A stretch of 64,000 nucleotides of DNA from Methyloligella halotolerans (GTDB lineage Bacteria > Pseudomonadota > Alphaproteobacteria > Rhizobiales > Methyloligellaceae). The notes beneath the pieces are model-generated. The model did not search any database and had not been told where the DNA came from. It worked only from the letters and a program-made list of their open reading frames with translations. The DNA is taken from contig NZ_MASI01000007.1 of NCBI RefSeq assembly GCF_001708935.1, forward strand, positions 62,001 to 126,000, given 5' to 3'. The position numbers were made by a program, and so were the translations under genes. Positions 44,734 to 54,536 of the stretch are shown here, in pieces (position 1 is the first letter of the stretch; every line of letters begins with the position of its first letter).

Positions 44734-46578
44734 TTACTGATTTCGGCCGAGACCGCGTTCGTCGAGAATTTTCTCCATCGCCTCACGCGCCTGGGGTGCC
44801 AGATCGTAAGCCGGCGGGTTGTTGCCCGCGAAGCCGATCTTAAACTGCGGCGGATATTTCATCAGTACCGACATATACTCGCCCGACGCAGCGATCAGCG
44901 GGACCTCCATGGGCAGATGGCGGACGCCGATATTCACGTCCTCTTGGGGGTTGGTATAGAGGTTGAACATGATCGAGCCGCCGCTATCGGTGAACATGGT
45001 GCCGCTGAAGCCACCCCAGTTCCCCTTCTGAACGACCCCATCCTCGATCTCGCCAGTCCAGACGTATTTGAACTCGTCGACGCGAATCGCGCTGAAATAC
45101 TGGTTGATCGTGTAGGGACGGCTGCGCCGGCGCGATAGGCCATCGTCGGCAACCAGGAACGACAGCTGATCGACGCCGTCGATATAGGTCTTATCCGAGA
45201 ACTTGGTGGCCAGATCCCCGCCCGCAACGCCGTTCATCGACATGAGGGTCGGCAGGATGTCGGCGAAGTCGAACAAACCGTCCGAACGGCGCGGAGAGAT
45301 CATGCCTTTCCAGTAGGCGAAGGTCGGGACGCGCACGCCACCTTCCCAGCTGGTTCCCTTGCAGCCACGGAACGGCGTGCGTCCATGGGGCGGAATCTCG
45401 CATTCCGGACCGTTGTCGGAGGTCAGCAGGATGAGGGTGTTCTCAAGCTCGCCGATCTCGTCGAGCTTCTTCACGAGAGCACCGAGCGTATCGTCCATCT
45501 GGACCATGCAGTCGCTATAGACCGTATGAGCCGCGGACTTACCCGCATACTCGTCGTTCGGATAGTTGTCGAAATGACAGCCGCGGGTCGCGTGATACAG
45601 GAAAAACGGCTTGTCGCTTCCCTTCATCTTATCGAGGAAGTTGAGGCTGACGTCCCGCCAATGGGTATCGAGATCCTTGATGTAGTCGAGATCGATCAGC
45701 TGACCGTTCTCGCACTTCTCGGTGTCGTCCGGCGTGCAGTGAACCTCGTAGTGGTTGAAGGCGTCCTCCTGCATCATCTTGAAGCGCGCAGGCTCCAGAG
45801 CGACCTCGGGATTGAAATAGACGTCGCGCCATTCGGTGTACATGTCCGACACACCGAGGAAGCCGAGATAGTCGTCATAGCCGACATTCTGCGGCAGCGA
45901 GCCCTTGTTCTCGCCCATATGCCACTTGCCGACACCCTGGGTTACGTACCCCTCTTCCTTGAGCAGTTTCGGCAAGGTGATGGCACCGTCGAGGCCACCC
46001 GCTTCGCCATACATCGGCGGACGCAGGATGCCGTGATGCAGCGGATTCTGACCCGTATGGATCGTCGCCCGGCTCGGGGAGCAGGAGGGCGTCGAATAGG
46101 CCGAGGTTAGCAGCAGGCCCGCATTTGCCAGCTCATCCATGTTCGGCGTGGCGTTGCCGACCGCGACACCGCCGCCGTTAAACCCCGGGTCCATCCAGCC
46201 GACATCGTCGAGCAGGAAGATCAGAACATTGGGCTTCTTGCCGGTCTTTTTCTCGAGCTCGGCGAGCTTTTCCCGCGCGGCCTTCTCCTGATCGGGGTGC
46301 GCGATCACCGGGTACATATTGGGGGCCGGGCTCACACCCTGCAGATGCATGAAGTGGCCGGGAATATCGTAGCCTGGCGCCGAGGTCGGACCAGTCGTCG
46401 AACCGCGAGGGTTTCCGGATTTGGCCGTGGAATCGAGCTCCGCGTCCTGAGCGCTGGCAGCGAAGGGCAGCGTGACGCTGAGTGATAGCGCCAGAGCGAG
46501 CTGCATGGACCACCGCCTGGAGAGCGATCGGCCTACCCTTTCCGCTGACTGAGAGGTTGGATGGGACTGGGTATTCAT
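44734..46578 (-). CDS. secreted arylsulfatase
   Basis: About 614 residues from ATG 46578, with a signal peptide (LALALSLSVTLPFAASAQ). The sulfatase signature CSPSRATIHTG holds the Cys that an anaerobic or FGE-type maturation system converts to formylglycine. NVLIFLLDDVGWMDPGFNGGG supplies the first metal Asp pair, and GKWHMGENKG and LLTSDNGPECEI supply other active-site residues. The mature enzyme hydrolyses sulfate esters in the periplasm or outside. No sulfatase-maturase gene is in the window. A longer frame to 46728 has no better start. It is divergent from the AraC gene at 46787. Confidence 0.93.
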   Translation of the reverse strand: MNTQSHPTSQSAERVGRSLSRRWSMQLALALSLSVTLPFAASAQDAELDSTAKSGNPRGSTTGPTSAPGYDIPGHFMHLQGVSPAPNMYPVIAHPDQEKAAREKLAELEKKTGKKPNVLIFLLDDVGWMDPGFNGGGVAVGNATPNMDELANAGLLLTSAYSTPSCSPSRATIHTGQNPLHHGILRPPMYGEAGGLDGAITLPKLLKEEGYVTQGVGKWHMGENKGSLPQNVGYDDYLGFLGVSDMYTEWRDVYFNPEVALEPARFKMMQEDAFNHYEVHCTPDDTEKCENGQLIDLDYIKDLDTHWRDVSLNFLDKMKGSDKPFFLYHATRGCHFDNYPNDEYAGKSAAHTVYSDCMVQMDDTLGALVKKLDEIGELENTLILLTSDNGPECEIPPHGRTPFRGCKGTSWEGGVRVPTFAYWKGMISPRRSDGLFDFADILPTLMSMNGVAGGDLATKFSDKTYIDGVDQLSFLVADDGLSRRRSRPYTINQYFSAIRVDEFKYVWTGEIEDGVVQKGNWGGFSGTMFTDSGGSIMFNLYTNPQEDVNIGVRHLPMEVPLIAASGEYMSVLMKYPPQFKIGFAGNNPPAYDLAPQAREAMEKILDERGLGRNQ

Positions 46579-46786
46579 TCCTTGAGTATTCTCCTCCTTT
46601 TTATCGGGCGGGAGCCTGGTGGCTGTCGCCTCGCGGCCTCCGTCGGGGCGGACAGATAGGACGTGTACGGAATTCTTTATCTTCGAACGCCATTGAGACG
46701 TTGCGCAGACAGAGATTTCCAGGTTCAAAGCTAGTCGAGCTTCTTGGTTACAACCTTTTCATTTCACGTCACTCCTGGCACTTCGG

Positions 46787-47821
46787 ATGAGAAATTTCGG
46801 ATCGGTTCCTTTGGCGCGGGCACGGGGTATGGGCTCGCTGCCGGATTTGCTCGAAGAGCGAGAGGGAGGGAAAGCGCTCGTCAGGGCTTTCCAGTTCGCA
46901 GAAATACCCCTGGCGGTCAGAGACAACCTGGATATGCCGATCCCTGCCGCCGCCACTTCGCGGCTTTTCGCGCACGGAGCGCGGCAGGTCGGATGCCGAA
47001 CGTTCGGCCTCGATGTCGGCGAATGTATGGGATACCGCTCTTTCGGCAGTTGGGCCGACTACGGCGCCGCGGCTGAGACTCTGGCCAAGTCATTGCGCCG
47101 TCTCGGTGTGACCACCCCCGCCCAAGCCACCGGGATGCAGTTCACGCTGAAGAAAGAGGGAGTCCATTGGGTATGGCGCCTGGTGACTCCGTTGGTCGGC
47201 GGCGATGCCATCCAGTACTCCGACCACCTCATCTTTCCCATGCTCGGCTTGGCGCGGGTTTATCTCGGTCCCCACTGGCGCCCCGATTGGATTGAGGTGA
47301 ACTATTCGCGCGACGATGCCGCAAATCTGATCGAGGAACGCCTTCAGGTTCCGATGCGGTTCGCTCGTCCCTGCATCGGCATTCCTTTCACGCCTGCCAA
47401 TTTGAGGCAGCGGCGGCCCGAAGGTGCCGCGATCGGGACGAGGGAAGCTCTGCGAAGCGTTCTAGCCGACGTGGCGATGAATGAATCTGCCGAGCCCGCG
47501 CGCTCGTTCTCCGCGATCGTGGCGATGCGTCTTCTGGACGGGCAGAGCGATATCGATGGCGCCGCCCGTCTCGCCGGTCTGAGCGTCCAGGGACTGCAAC
47601 GGCGCCTTCGGCAGAAGGGGTATTTCTATCGCGAGATCTTGGACGCCACACGACGCTCGAATGCCACCACGCTTTTGCGGGAAACGAACCTATCGGTTTC
47701 TGAGATCGCCTACCGGCTGGGCTACGAAGAGCACGCCAACTTCTCCCGCGCCTTCAGGCGCTGGACAGGCTGCTCGCCCAATCAATTCCGGATGCTGCGC
47801 GCCGAGGGTGGCGCGCTCTAG
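46787..47821 (+). CDS. AraC family transcriptional regulator
   Basis: A 344-residue protein with a long N-terminal domain (residues 1-240, including FAEIPLAVRDNLDMPIPAAA) of the AraC_binding_2/OmpR-like type used by many alphaproteobacterial regulators. The C-terminal AraC HTH is at about residues 245-340: SDIDGAARLAGLSVQGLQRRLRQKGYFYREILDA and LSVSEIAYRLGYEEHANFSRAFRRWTGCSPNQF. It is divergent from the arylsulfatase gene across 208 bp and probably controls it. No sulfur-specific motif was seen in the region between them. Confidence 0.9.
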   Translation: MRNFGSVPLARARGMGSLPDLLEEREGGKALVRAFQFAEIPLAVRDNLDMPIPAAATSRLFAHGARQVGCRTFGLDVGECMGYRSFGSWADYGAAAETLAKSLRRLGVTTPAQATGMQFTLKKEGVHWVWRLVTPLVGGDAIQYSDHLIFPMLGLARVYLGPHWRPDWIEVNYSRDDAANLIEERLQVPMRFARPCIGIPFTPANLRQRRPEGAAIGTREALRSVLADVAMNESAEPARSFSAIVAMRLLDGQSDIDGAARLAGLSVQGLQRRLRQKGYFYREILDATRRSNATTLLRETNLSVSEIAYRLGYEEHANFSRAFRRWTGCSPNQFRMLRAEGGAL

Positions 47822-47839
47822 AGCGCCCTAGCCCGCCGC

Positions 47840-49333
47840 TCAGTCCCGCGGATAGTTCGGCGATTCCCGCGTGATGGTCACGTCGTGAGCGTGGCTTTCC
47901 CGCAAGGATGCGTTGGTGATCTGCAGGAACTCCACCTTGTCGTGATAGGTCTTGATATCCGGCGCGCCCACATACCCCATGGACGCCCGCAACCCGCCGA
48001 TCAGCTGGTGCAGCACGCTTCCGGCCGGTCCCTTATAGGGCACCTGACCTTCGATCCCTTCCGGAACGAGCTTCAGCGTATCCTTGATATCCTGCTGGAA
48101 ATACCGGTCCGCCGAACCGCGGGCCATGGCACCCAGCGAACCCATGCCGCGATAGGCCTTGTATGAGCGTCCCTGATAGAGGAACACCTCGCCCGGGCTC
48201 TCGTCGGTGCCGGCCAGCAGCGAACCGATCATGGCGCAGTCGGCGCCGGCCGCGATCGCCTTCGCCAAATCCCCGGAATATTTGATGCCGCCATCGGCGA
48301 TTACGGGAACGCCTTGCGCCTTCGCAACATCGGCGCATTCCAGAATGGCCGAAAGCTGGGGCACGCCCACACCGGCGACGATGCGCGTCGTGCAGATCGA
48401 GCCGGGCCCGATACCGACCTTCACCCCATCGGCGCCGGCATCGATCAGCGCCCTGGTACCGTCGGCCGTCGCCACATTGCCGGCCATCACCTGCACCGCG
48501 TTGGACTGGCGCTTGATACGCTCGATCGATTCCAGCACGCGGGATGAATGGCCGTGGGCGGTATCGACCACGATGAGATCGCAACCCGCCGCCACGAGAC
48601 GCTCGCTGCGTTCGAAGCCTTCCTCGCCCACGCTGGTCGCGGCCGCCACGCGAAGCCGGCCCTGGTCGTCCTTGCAGGCCAGCGGATGCAGCCGGGCCTT
48701 CTCGATATCTTTCACGGTGATCAGGCCGATGCACTGGTAGTCGTCGTTCACCACCAGAAGCTTCTCGATGCGGTGCTGATGGAGCAGGCGCTTGGCCTCC
48801 TCCTTATCCACCGTCTCGCTGACCGTGATCAGGTTCTCGTGGGTCATCAGCTCGCGCACGGGCTGGGCGTCGTTGGTGGCGAAACGCACATCCCGGTTGG
48901 TAACGATACCAACGAGCTTGCCGTCCCGCGTGCCGTTCGCGCCGCGCTCCACCACGGGGATGCCGGAGATCTGATGCTCCGCCATCAGCGCGAAGGCGTC
49001 CGCCAGCGTGGCATCGGGATGGATGGTCACCGGATTGACCACCATGCCGGATTCGAACTTCTTCACCTGGGAGACCTGGTCGGCCTGCTCTTCCGGCGAA
49101 AGATTGCGATGCACGACGCCGATGCCGCCGGCCTGGGCCATGGCGATGGCCAGGCGCGCCTCGGTGACCGTATCCATGGCCGAGGACAGCACGGGGATAT
49201 GCACATCGATCGTCTTCGTCACCTTGGACGCGGTGTTCACCTGTCCCGGCATCACCGAAGAGGCGGCGGGACGGATCAGGACGTCGTCGAAGGTAAGAGC
49301 GATCGGGGTGTCTGCGAAGTGCCGCGACGGCAT
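47840..49333 (-). CDS. guaB: IMP dehydrogenase
   Basis: The enzyme oxidises IMP to XMP with NAD, the rate-limiting step to GMP. The 497-residue product begins [20 protein letters not shown], has two CBS domains in the middle (about 90-205, with [24 protein letters not shown]), [18 protein letters not shown] with the catalytic Cys, and the flap region [19 protein letters not shown]. The start at 49333 and the C-terminus SPNYPRD are typical. It is convergent with the AraC gene and close to guaA and the RsmB-type gene, as in many alphaproteobacteria. Confidence 0.97.
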   Translation of the reverse strand: MPSRHFADTPIALTFDDVLIRPAASSVMPGQVNTASKVTKTIDVHIPVLSSAMDTVTEARLAIAMAQAGGIGVVHRNLSPEEQADQVSQVKKFESGMVVNPVTIHPDATLADAFALMAEHQISGIPVVERGANGTRDGKLVGIVTNRDVRFATNDAQPVRELMTHENLITVSETVDKEEAKRLLHQHRIEKLLVVNDDYQCIGLITVKDIEKARLHPLACKDDQGRLRVAAATSVGEEGFERSERLVAAGCDLIVVDTAHGHSSRVLESIERIKRQSNAVQVMAGNVATADGTRALIDAGADGVKVGIGPGSICTTRIVAGVGVPQLSAILECADVAKAQGVPVIADGGIKYSGDLAKAIAAGADCAMIGSLLAGTDESPGEVFLYQGRSYKAYRGMGSLGAMARGSADRYFQQDIKDTLKLVPEGIEGQVPYKGPAGSVLHQLIGGLRASMGYVGAPDIKTYHDKVEFLQITNASLRESHAHDVTITRESPNYPRD

Positions 49334-49494
49334 AGGCCAACCTCATAAAATGCAAGGGAGCGGGACGGCGCGCGATCAGTCCGCTCCGACCAGTTGGCAG
49401 CCTCCTTTACCAGCTTGTTTCGGCCTTGGGAAGGTGGCCGGCGCCGGCGTCAACGGCCGATTTGACGCGGCGAACCCTGACGGCTTGCTCGCAA

Positions 49495-49600
49495 GGATGC
49501 CCGGCCCGGGGACGGGCATCCACCCCTGTGGTCGTTCATTCAACGAAGGTCGGCGTTCGTGGCCAGCTGCGAGAAGCCCGGCAATGCCCCCAGGCGATGG
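49495..49600. repeat. REP-like dispersed repeat, copy 2
   Basis: It begins with the hairpin GGATGCCCG/CGGGCATCC (49495-49521) and shares with copy 1 (inverted at 41587-41677) the words TGTGGT, GTTCATTCAACGA (GTTCTTTCAACGA in copy 1), GTCGGCGTTC and AAGCCCGGCAATG. The rest of the gap between guaB and the ArsM gene holds no gene. Confidence 0.7.
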
Positions 49601-49603
49601 ACG

Positions 49604-50659
49604 TTAGCAGCAGCCGGTACCGCCGCTGCCCGCGCTGACTCCGCCGGAACTGAAAGGAATCCCTGAGCCGCAGCCCTCGAACAACCCGTAATGATTCGAG
49701 AAATCGCCGATAAACTCGAAGTACGGCGCGAAGCGGCTCTCCTTCAGCATGTGCCAGGTATTGCCGCAGACCGGGAAAACCTTGCCGCGCGCGATCGCAT
49801 GGTGATCGTCCAGCACGAAGACGTCGGGTTCTTCCGCGATGCCGCCGTTATAGATCACAGCCTGGCCGTAATCCTCGCAAGACGGCTCGAACTGCGGAAT
49901 CTTGAAAAGCCGGTAGGTCGCCGAATAGAACCGCGCTGCCCCGAGCTTCTCACGCATCGCCGCATCCTCGACCTCCAGCGGACGGCTGGCCACCAGCCGC
50001 GGATCGAGGAACCCCGCCCGCTTGGCCATCTCCAGGAAATCACCCCAGTAGAGCGCGCCACCGAGGCACTCCCCATAGAGCAGCGGATCCTTACGAACCG
50101 CGTCAGGAAGGCGCCGGTCGCAATAGACATCGGCGAAATAGAGCTCGCCGCCCTCCTTCAGGAGATCGAAGGCGCCCTTCAGAACGGCCGGCTTGTCGAT
50201 GGAGAGGTTGATGACGCAGTTGGAGACGATGACGTCGAAGCTCCGCGGCTCCAGGTCGAGATCGCCCAGGGTCTCGATATAACCCTTCAGGAACCGGACA
50301 TTGGGTTCGCCGTAGCCGAACTTCTCCATCTGCCAGCCCAGATGTTCGGTGGCCGTGGCAAGCTGCGCGTCGGTCATGTCGACGCCGACGACGCGCCCCG
50401 CCTGCCCCACGAGCTGGGCGATCAGGTAGCTGTCGCGCCCCGACCCGGATCCGAGATCGAGCACCGATGCACCGTCGAGCGCTGTCGGCACCGCAACGCC
50501 GCAGCCGTAATATTTGGCGATCACCTCCGGATGGAGCTTGCAGAGCAGCGGCCGGTAATGGGCCGGCACGCCGCCCCCGTCGCAGCAGGCCGAGGTCTTG
50601 AGATCTTCCGAGGATTGCAGGATCTCGCCGTAATACTCCTGTACCAGCTCGCGATTCAT
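49604..50659 (-). CDS. arsM: arsenite S-adenosylmethionine methyltransferase
   Basis: A 351-residue protein with the start ATG 50659 and AGGAGGAGG ahead of it. SASACC-like TSACCDGGG near residue 25 and then SVLDLGSGSGRDSYLIAQLVG (SAM motif I), SNCVINLSIDKP and LYGECLGGALYWGD supply the three cysteine positions used by ArsM to bind As(III). The C-terminal part (KFPVCGNTWHMLKESRFA, as VFPVCGNTWHML) is Cys-rich with GTGCC at the very end. It would methylate arsenite to methylated, partly volatile forms. No arsR, arsB or acr3 is nearby, so regulation is separate. Confidence 0.9.
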   Translation of the reverse strand: MNRELVQEYYGEILQSSEDLKTSACCDGGGVPAHYRPLLCKLHPEVIAKYYGCGVAVPTALDGASVLDLGSGSGRDSYLIAQLVGQAGRVVGVDMTDAQLATATEHLGWQMEKFGYGEPNVRFLKGYIETLGDLDLEPRSFDVIVSNCVINLSIDKPAVLKGAFDLLKEGGELYFADVYCDRRLPDAVRKDPLLYGECLGGALYWGDFLEMAKRAGFLDPRLVASRPLEVEDAAMREKLGAARFYSATYRLFKIPQFEPSCEDYGQAVIYNGGIAEEPDVFVLDDHHAIARGKVFPVCGNTWHMLKESRFAPYFEFIGDFSNHYGLFEGCGSGIPFSSGGVSAGSGGTGCC

Positions 50660-50770
50660 CGAAGCGGCCTCCTCCTGTCCGACGCCTTTTCGCCGGAGCC
50701 TATCAGCGGAACCGGCCATGCGGCCACACATCTGCGTGAGAATTAGAAGGCTGGGCGCGGCAAACTCATC

Positions 50771-50878
50771 ACCTCTCCCCAGCGGGGAGAGGTCGGATGC
50801 GGAGCATCCGGGTGAGGGGGAGAAGGACTCGAGAGGTGAGCCCCCCTCACCCCAGCCCTCTCCCCCGAGGGGAGAGGG
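50771..50878. repeat. nested palindromic repeat element
   Basis: The element contains three perfect hairpins: ACCTCTCCCC/GGGGAGAGGT (50771-50793), GGATGC/GCATCC (50795-50809) and CCCTCTCCCC/GGGGAGAGGG (50856-50878). Longer arms GGTGAGGGGG and CCCCCTCACC enclose the middle. It fits the CTCTCCCC-type repeats common in Rhizobiales genomes and lies in the gap upstream of arsM and downstream of rlmE. Confidence 0.75.
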
Positions 50879-50964
50879 AGCAGGCTGCGGCGAGCGGAAC
50901 CGAGATACTTGGAGTACCGGATCTCCGCTTTCGCAGGGATGACAGCCGCAAAAATCTCCAACCG

Positions 50965-51696
50965 TTAGGATTCGGCCTCCGGCGAACCATCCCGCCCGCG
51001 GAAGCCCGTCGCCAGCACATAGGTCTCCGGCGAGTCGGACCGGCTCGCCTGCGGCTTCACATGGCGCACCTTGTCGAAGTCCCGGTTCAGCTCCGCCATC
51101 AGATCCTGCCCGGCTCCGCCCTGAAAGACCTTGGCGAGGAAGGTGCCGCCCGGCGCCAGAACGCGCTTGGTGAGCTCGTAGGCCGCCTCGACGAGATTGA
51201 TGATGCGCAGATGGTCCGTTTGCTTATGACCGGTGGCGGGGGCCGCCATATCCGACAGCACCACGTCGACGAGCCGGTGTCCGAGCGTCCCCAGGATCGC
51301 ATCGTCGGCGGCCGGATCCTCCATATCGAGCTGCAGGATCTCGACCCCCGGCAGTTCCTCGAATTCGTTGATGTCGGCGGCGATCACGCGGCCGTCCCCC
51401 TCCACCGCATGGACGCGCGCCGACGCCACCTGGCTCCAGCCGCCTGGGGCCGCCCCCAGATCCAGCACCGCCATACCGGGTTTGAGCAGCGCGTGCTTGT
51501 CGTCGATCTCCGCCAGCTTGAAGGCAGCGCGCGACCGGAAGCCCATGCGCTTCGCTTCGGCCACGTAGGGATCGTTCAATTGCCGCTGCAGCCAGCGCGT
51601 GGAGGCAACCTTCCGCCCCTTTGCGGATTTAACCTTCACTTTCAGCCGGCGGCTCGCACCGCCCGAAATCCCGCCGGTATTCTTCGATTTCGCCAT
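50965..51696 (-). CDS. rlmE: 23S rRNA (uridine2552-2'-O)-methyltransferase
   Basis: A 243-residue RrmJ/FtsJ methyltransferase. RWLQRQLNDPYVAEAKRMGFRSRAAFKLAEID gives the N-terminal Lys, VLDLGAAPGGWSQVA is motif I, VVLSDMAAPATG contains the catalytic Asp, FLAKVFQGG contains the second Lys and SRSDSPETYVLATGF the Glu, completing the K-D-K-E tetrad. It acts on the ribosomal A-loop. In related genomes it follows gppA directly; here an MFS gene on the other strand lies between them. Confidence 0.95.
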   Translation of the reverse strand: MAKSKNTGGISGGASRRLKVKVKSAKGRKVASTRWLQRQLNDPYVAEAKRMGFRSRAAFKLAEIDDKHALLKPGMAVLDLGAAPGGWSQVASARVHAVEGDGRVIAADINEFEELPGVEILQLDMEDPAADDAILGTLGHRLVDVVLSDMAAPATGHKQTDHLRIINLVEAAYELTKRVLAPGGTFLAKVFQGGAGQDLMAELNRDFDKVRHVKPQASRSDSPETYVLATGFRGRDGSPEAES

Positions 51697-51785
51697 TGAT
51701 ATCCGCTGGTTGAGAGTGGCGCCGCTTGACCCGCAGGCCTAACAAGCCCCATCTCCGCTTAGAAAGTCGCCCGTAACCCTGCCAT

Positions 51786-53204
51786 ATGCCTCGATATTTC
51801 GTCACCCTCATCGTCGCTGTCGCCCTGTTCATGGAGACCATGGACTCCACGGTGATCGCGACGTCCCTCCCGGCCATCGCCGCGGATCTGCATGAGGACC
51901 CCATCGCGCTGAAGCTGGCGCTTACGTCTTACCTGCTGTCGCTCGCGGTTTTCATCCCGTTGAGCGGCTGGATGGCGGACAAGTTCGGGGCGCGCACCGT
52001 CTTCCGCTGGGCCATCGTGGTCTTCACCTGCGGCTCGGCCCTCTGCGGCTTCGCCGACAATCTGGGACAGTTCGTCGGCTTCCGGGTGCTCCAGGGCATG
52101 GGCGGCGCCATGATGGTGCCGGTGGGCCGGCTGGTCATCCTGCGGAGCGTGCCCAAGGCGGAGCTGATCTCCGCCCTCGCCTGGCTCACCATTCCCGCCC
52201 TCATGGGCCCCGTGCTCGGGCCGCCCCTGGGCGGCTTCATCGCCACCTATCTGTCGTGGCGCTGGATCTTCTGGATCAACATCCCCATCGGCATGGTCGG
52301 CTTCATCCTCGCCACCCGCTATATCGCCGACATCCGCGAAGAGGAAGTGCCGCCTCTCGATATCCGGGGCTTCATCCTGTCCGGCATCGGGCTCTCCGGC
52401 CTCGCCTTCGGCTTCACGACCATCGGCCAGGAACTGCTGCCCACTTGGGCCGCAGCGAGCCTCATCGTGTTCGGCGCCCTCACCTGCTGGCTCTATGTCC
52501 GCCACGCAAGGCGCACGCCCCACCCGATCCTCGACCTCGATCTGTTCAAGGTGAAGACCTTCTACGCGTCGGTCGTCGGCGGCTTCGTCTATCGCATCGG
52601 CATCGGCGCAGGCCCTTTCCTGCTGCCTCTCCTCTTCCAGCTCGGCTTCGGCATGAGCCCGTTTCAATCGGGCCTGCTGACGTTCTCCGGTGCCGTCGGC
52701 GCCATCACCATGAAGACAGCGGCGAGCCCGATCATCCACCGCTTCGGTTTCCGGCGGATCCTCCTGGTAAACGCGGTCATCTCGAGCTGCTTCATTGCAG
52801 CGGCCGCCCTGTTCACCGCCGAGACGCCGTATTTCGTCATCATCGCGGTGTTGCTGGCCGGCGGTTTCTTCCGCTCGCTCCAGTTCACCAGCATCAACTC
52901 TCTGGCCTACGCCGATCTCAGCAGCAAGGAGATGAGCCGCGCCACCAGCTTCGCCAGCGTCATCCAGCACCTCTCCTTGTCGGCAGGCGTCGCGGTCTCG
53001 GCTTTGGCCCTGGAGATGCAGCGCTTCGGGCGGGGCGACAGCGCCGTTAGGGCGGAGGACTTCATCCTCCCCTTCCTGGTGGTCGCCGTGATCTCGGTGA
53101 GCTCGATCCTGATCTTCCGGACCCTTCCGGAAGAAGCGGGCGCCAGCCTATCGCGGCGGACCCGCGAGGTGGGCGTGCCGCCCGAGCAGCCGCAGCCGAG
53201 CTAA
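51786..53204 (+). CDS. MFS drug transporter, DHA2/EmrB-type
   Basis: A 472-residue polytopic protein with 14 likely helices. FMETMDSTVIATSLPAIAADL is the first-helix signature of the EmrB/QacA group, followed by GWMADKFGARTVFRWAI (MFS motif A), VLQGMGGAMMVPVGRLVIL (motif B/C) and GPVLGPPLGGFIATYLSWRWIFWINIPIG (motif C, antiporter). Proton-driven export of hydrophobic drugs is likely; the substrate is unknown. It is divergent from rlmE with a 90-bp gap and convergent with gppA, and has no MFP (EmrA) partner in the window. Confidence 0.9.
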   Translation: MPRYFVTLIVAVALFMETMDSTVIATSLPAIAADLHEDPIALKLALTSYLLSLAVFIPLSGWMADKFGARTVFRWAIVVFTCGSALCGFADNLGQFVGFRVLQGMGGAMMVPVGRLVILRSVPKAELISALAWLTIPALMGPVLGPPLGGFIATYLSWRWIFWINIPIGMVGFILATRYIADIREEEVPPLDIRGFILSGIGLSGLAFGFTTIGQELLPTWAAASLIVFGALTCWLYVRHARRTPHPILDLDLFKVKTFYASVVGGFVYRIGIGAGPFLLPLLFQLGFGMSPFQSGLLTFSGAVGAITMKTAASPIIHRFGFRRILLVNAVISSCFIAAAALFTAETPYFVIIAVLLAGGFFRSLQFTSINSLAYADLSSKEMSRATSFASVIQHLSLSAGVAVSALALEMQRFGRGDSAVRAEDFILPFLVVAVISVSSILIFRTLPEEAGASLSRRTREVGVPPEQPQPS

Positions 53205-53249
53205 CGACGGGCGCAACTCGGCAGCCGGTAGAACGGGCGAATGGCGGGG

Positions 53250-54536
53250 TTAGTTGGTGGATGTCGAGTGGGACGCGCCGTTGCCGCGGCGTCTGCGCCG
53301 CCGCCGGCGCCGGACACGGCCCTCATGACCGTCTTCCGCCATCAGCGTGGCGAGAATCCCTTCGCGCAAGCCCCTGTCGGCAACCCGCACGCGCTCGCAC
53401 GGCCACATGCGGAACAGCGCCTCCAGGATCGCGCAGCCGGCCAGCACGAGATCGGCACGCTCCTGGCCGATGCAAGGCTGCGCCACCCGGTCCGCATAGC
53501 TCATGGCACTGAGATCCATGGAGACCGCCCGCGCCTCGTCGGCGCTGAGCCAGCATCCATCGACCCGCGACCGCTCGTAGAACGGCAATTTGAGATGCAC
53601 GCCCGCGATCGTCGTCACCGTGCCGGATGTGCCGAGGAAATGCGCCCCGCCCTCGGCGATGCGCTCCTTGAAGTTGTGCTTCGCCTCAAAGCCTTCGATG
53701 GCCTTGGTGACTTCCTGCACCATGGCCTCGTAAGCATCGGCGGAGATATCTCGGCCACCGTGGCGTTCGGCCAGATTTACCACGCCGATCGGCAGCGACG
53801 TCCAGGCGGCGATGCAATCCTGCACATCCATCCGGTCCGTGAGGGACCCGCGCCAGCGCCGCTTGACCTGGGCCAGATCGAGCCAGATCAGCTCGGAGCT
53901 GCCGCCTCCGATATCGAAGATCAGAGCCCAATCGGAATTCGGATCGATCAGAGAAGAACAGCCGGAAACGGCGAGCTTGGCCTCGGTCTCCTGGCTCACG
54001 ATCTCGATCTGCAGTCCTGTCTCGCGCCGGATCCGATCGAGGAAATCTTCGCGGTTGGCGGCAATCCGGCAGGCTTCCGTGGCGATCAGGCGGGACCGGG
54101 AGACCCCTCGCCGGCTCATTTTTTCCGCGCAGACCTTGAGCGCATCGATGGTGCGGTCGATGGCCTGATCGGACAGCCTGCCGGAGCCGATGAGGCCTTC
54201 GCCCAGGCGAATGATGCGGGAAAAAGCGTCGATGACGAAGAAGCCGCGGCGGGACGGCCGCGCTACGAGAAGACGGCAGTTATTGGTGCCGAGATCCAGC
54301 GCGCCATAGACCGTCTCCGCCGGACGATCGGTGCTCGCGCCCTTGCCCGGCTTGTCTTTCTCACCCCTGCTCTTGGCTGCCTGCGGACGAACGCCCACGG
54401 TCGCCGAATCGCGCGCGCAAGGCGTATCGCCTTGCCGCTTCGATCTCCGAGCGTAGCCGTCGAGCTCGCCTTGCGCGCTCATGGAGTCGCGCTGCGCTAT
54501 GGCAGCCGTGCGGGATTCGCCGCTCGGCCGTTTCAC
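53250..54536 (-). CDS. Ppx/GppA family exopolyphosphatase
   Basis: The 428-residue product has an N-terminal extension (residues 1-75, low complexity with many Arg/Ser), then YGALDLGTNNCRLLVARP (ATPase-fold phosphate loop), the inter-domain ATEACRIAANREDFLDRI and DWALIFDIGGGSSELIWLDL (the second phosphate loop). It belongs to the ASKHA-fold enzymes that hydrolyse polyphosphate or pppGpp. The C-terminus has a poly-Arg run (VRRRRRRRRRGN), typical of the rhizobial branch. GTG at 54536 is the listed start, and ATG at 54482 is a shorter option. Confidence 0.9.
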   Translation of the reverse strand: MKRPSGESRTAAIAQRDSMSAQGELDGYARRSKRQGDTPCARDSATVGVRPQAAKSRGEKDKPGKGASTDRPAETVYGALDLGTNNCRLLVARPSRRGFFVIDAFSRIIRLGEGLIGSGRLSDQAIDRTIDALKVCAEKMSRRGVSRSRLIATEACRIAANREDFLDRIRRETGLQIEIVSQETEAKLAVSGCSSLIDPNSDWALIFDIGGGSSELIWLDLAQVKRRWRGSLTDRMDVQDCIAAWTSLPIGVVNLAERHGGRDISADAYEAMVQEVTKAIEGFEAKHNFKERIAEGGAHFLGTSGTVTTIAGVHLKLPFYERSRVDGCWLSADEARAVSMDLSAMSYADRVAQPCIGQERADLVLAGCAILEALFRMWPCERVRVADRGLREGILATLMAEDGHEGRVRRRRRRRRRGNGASHSTSTN

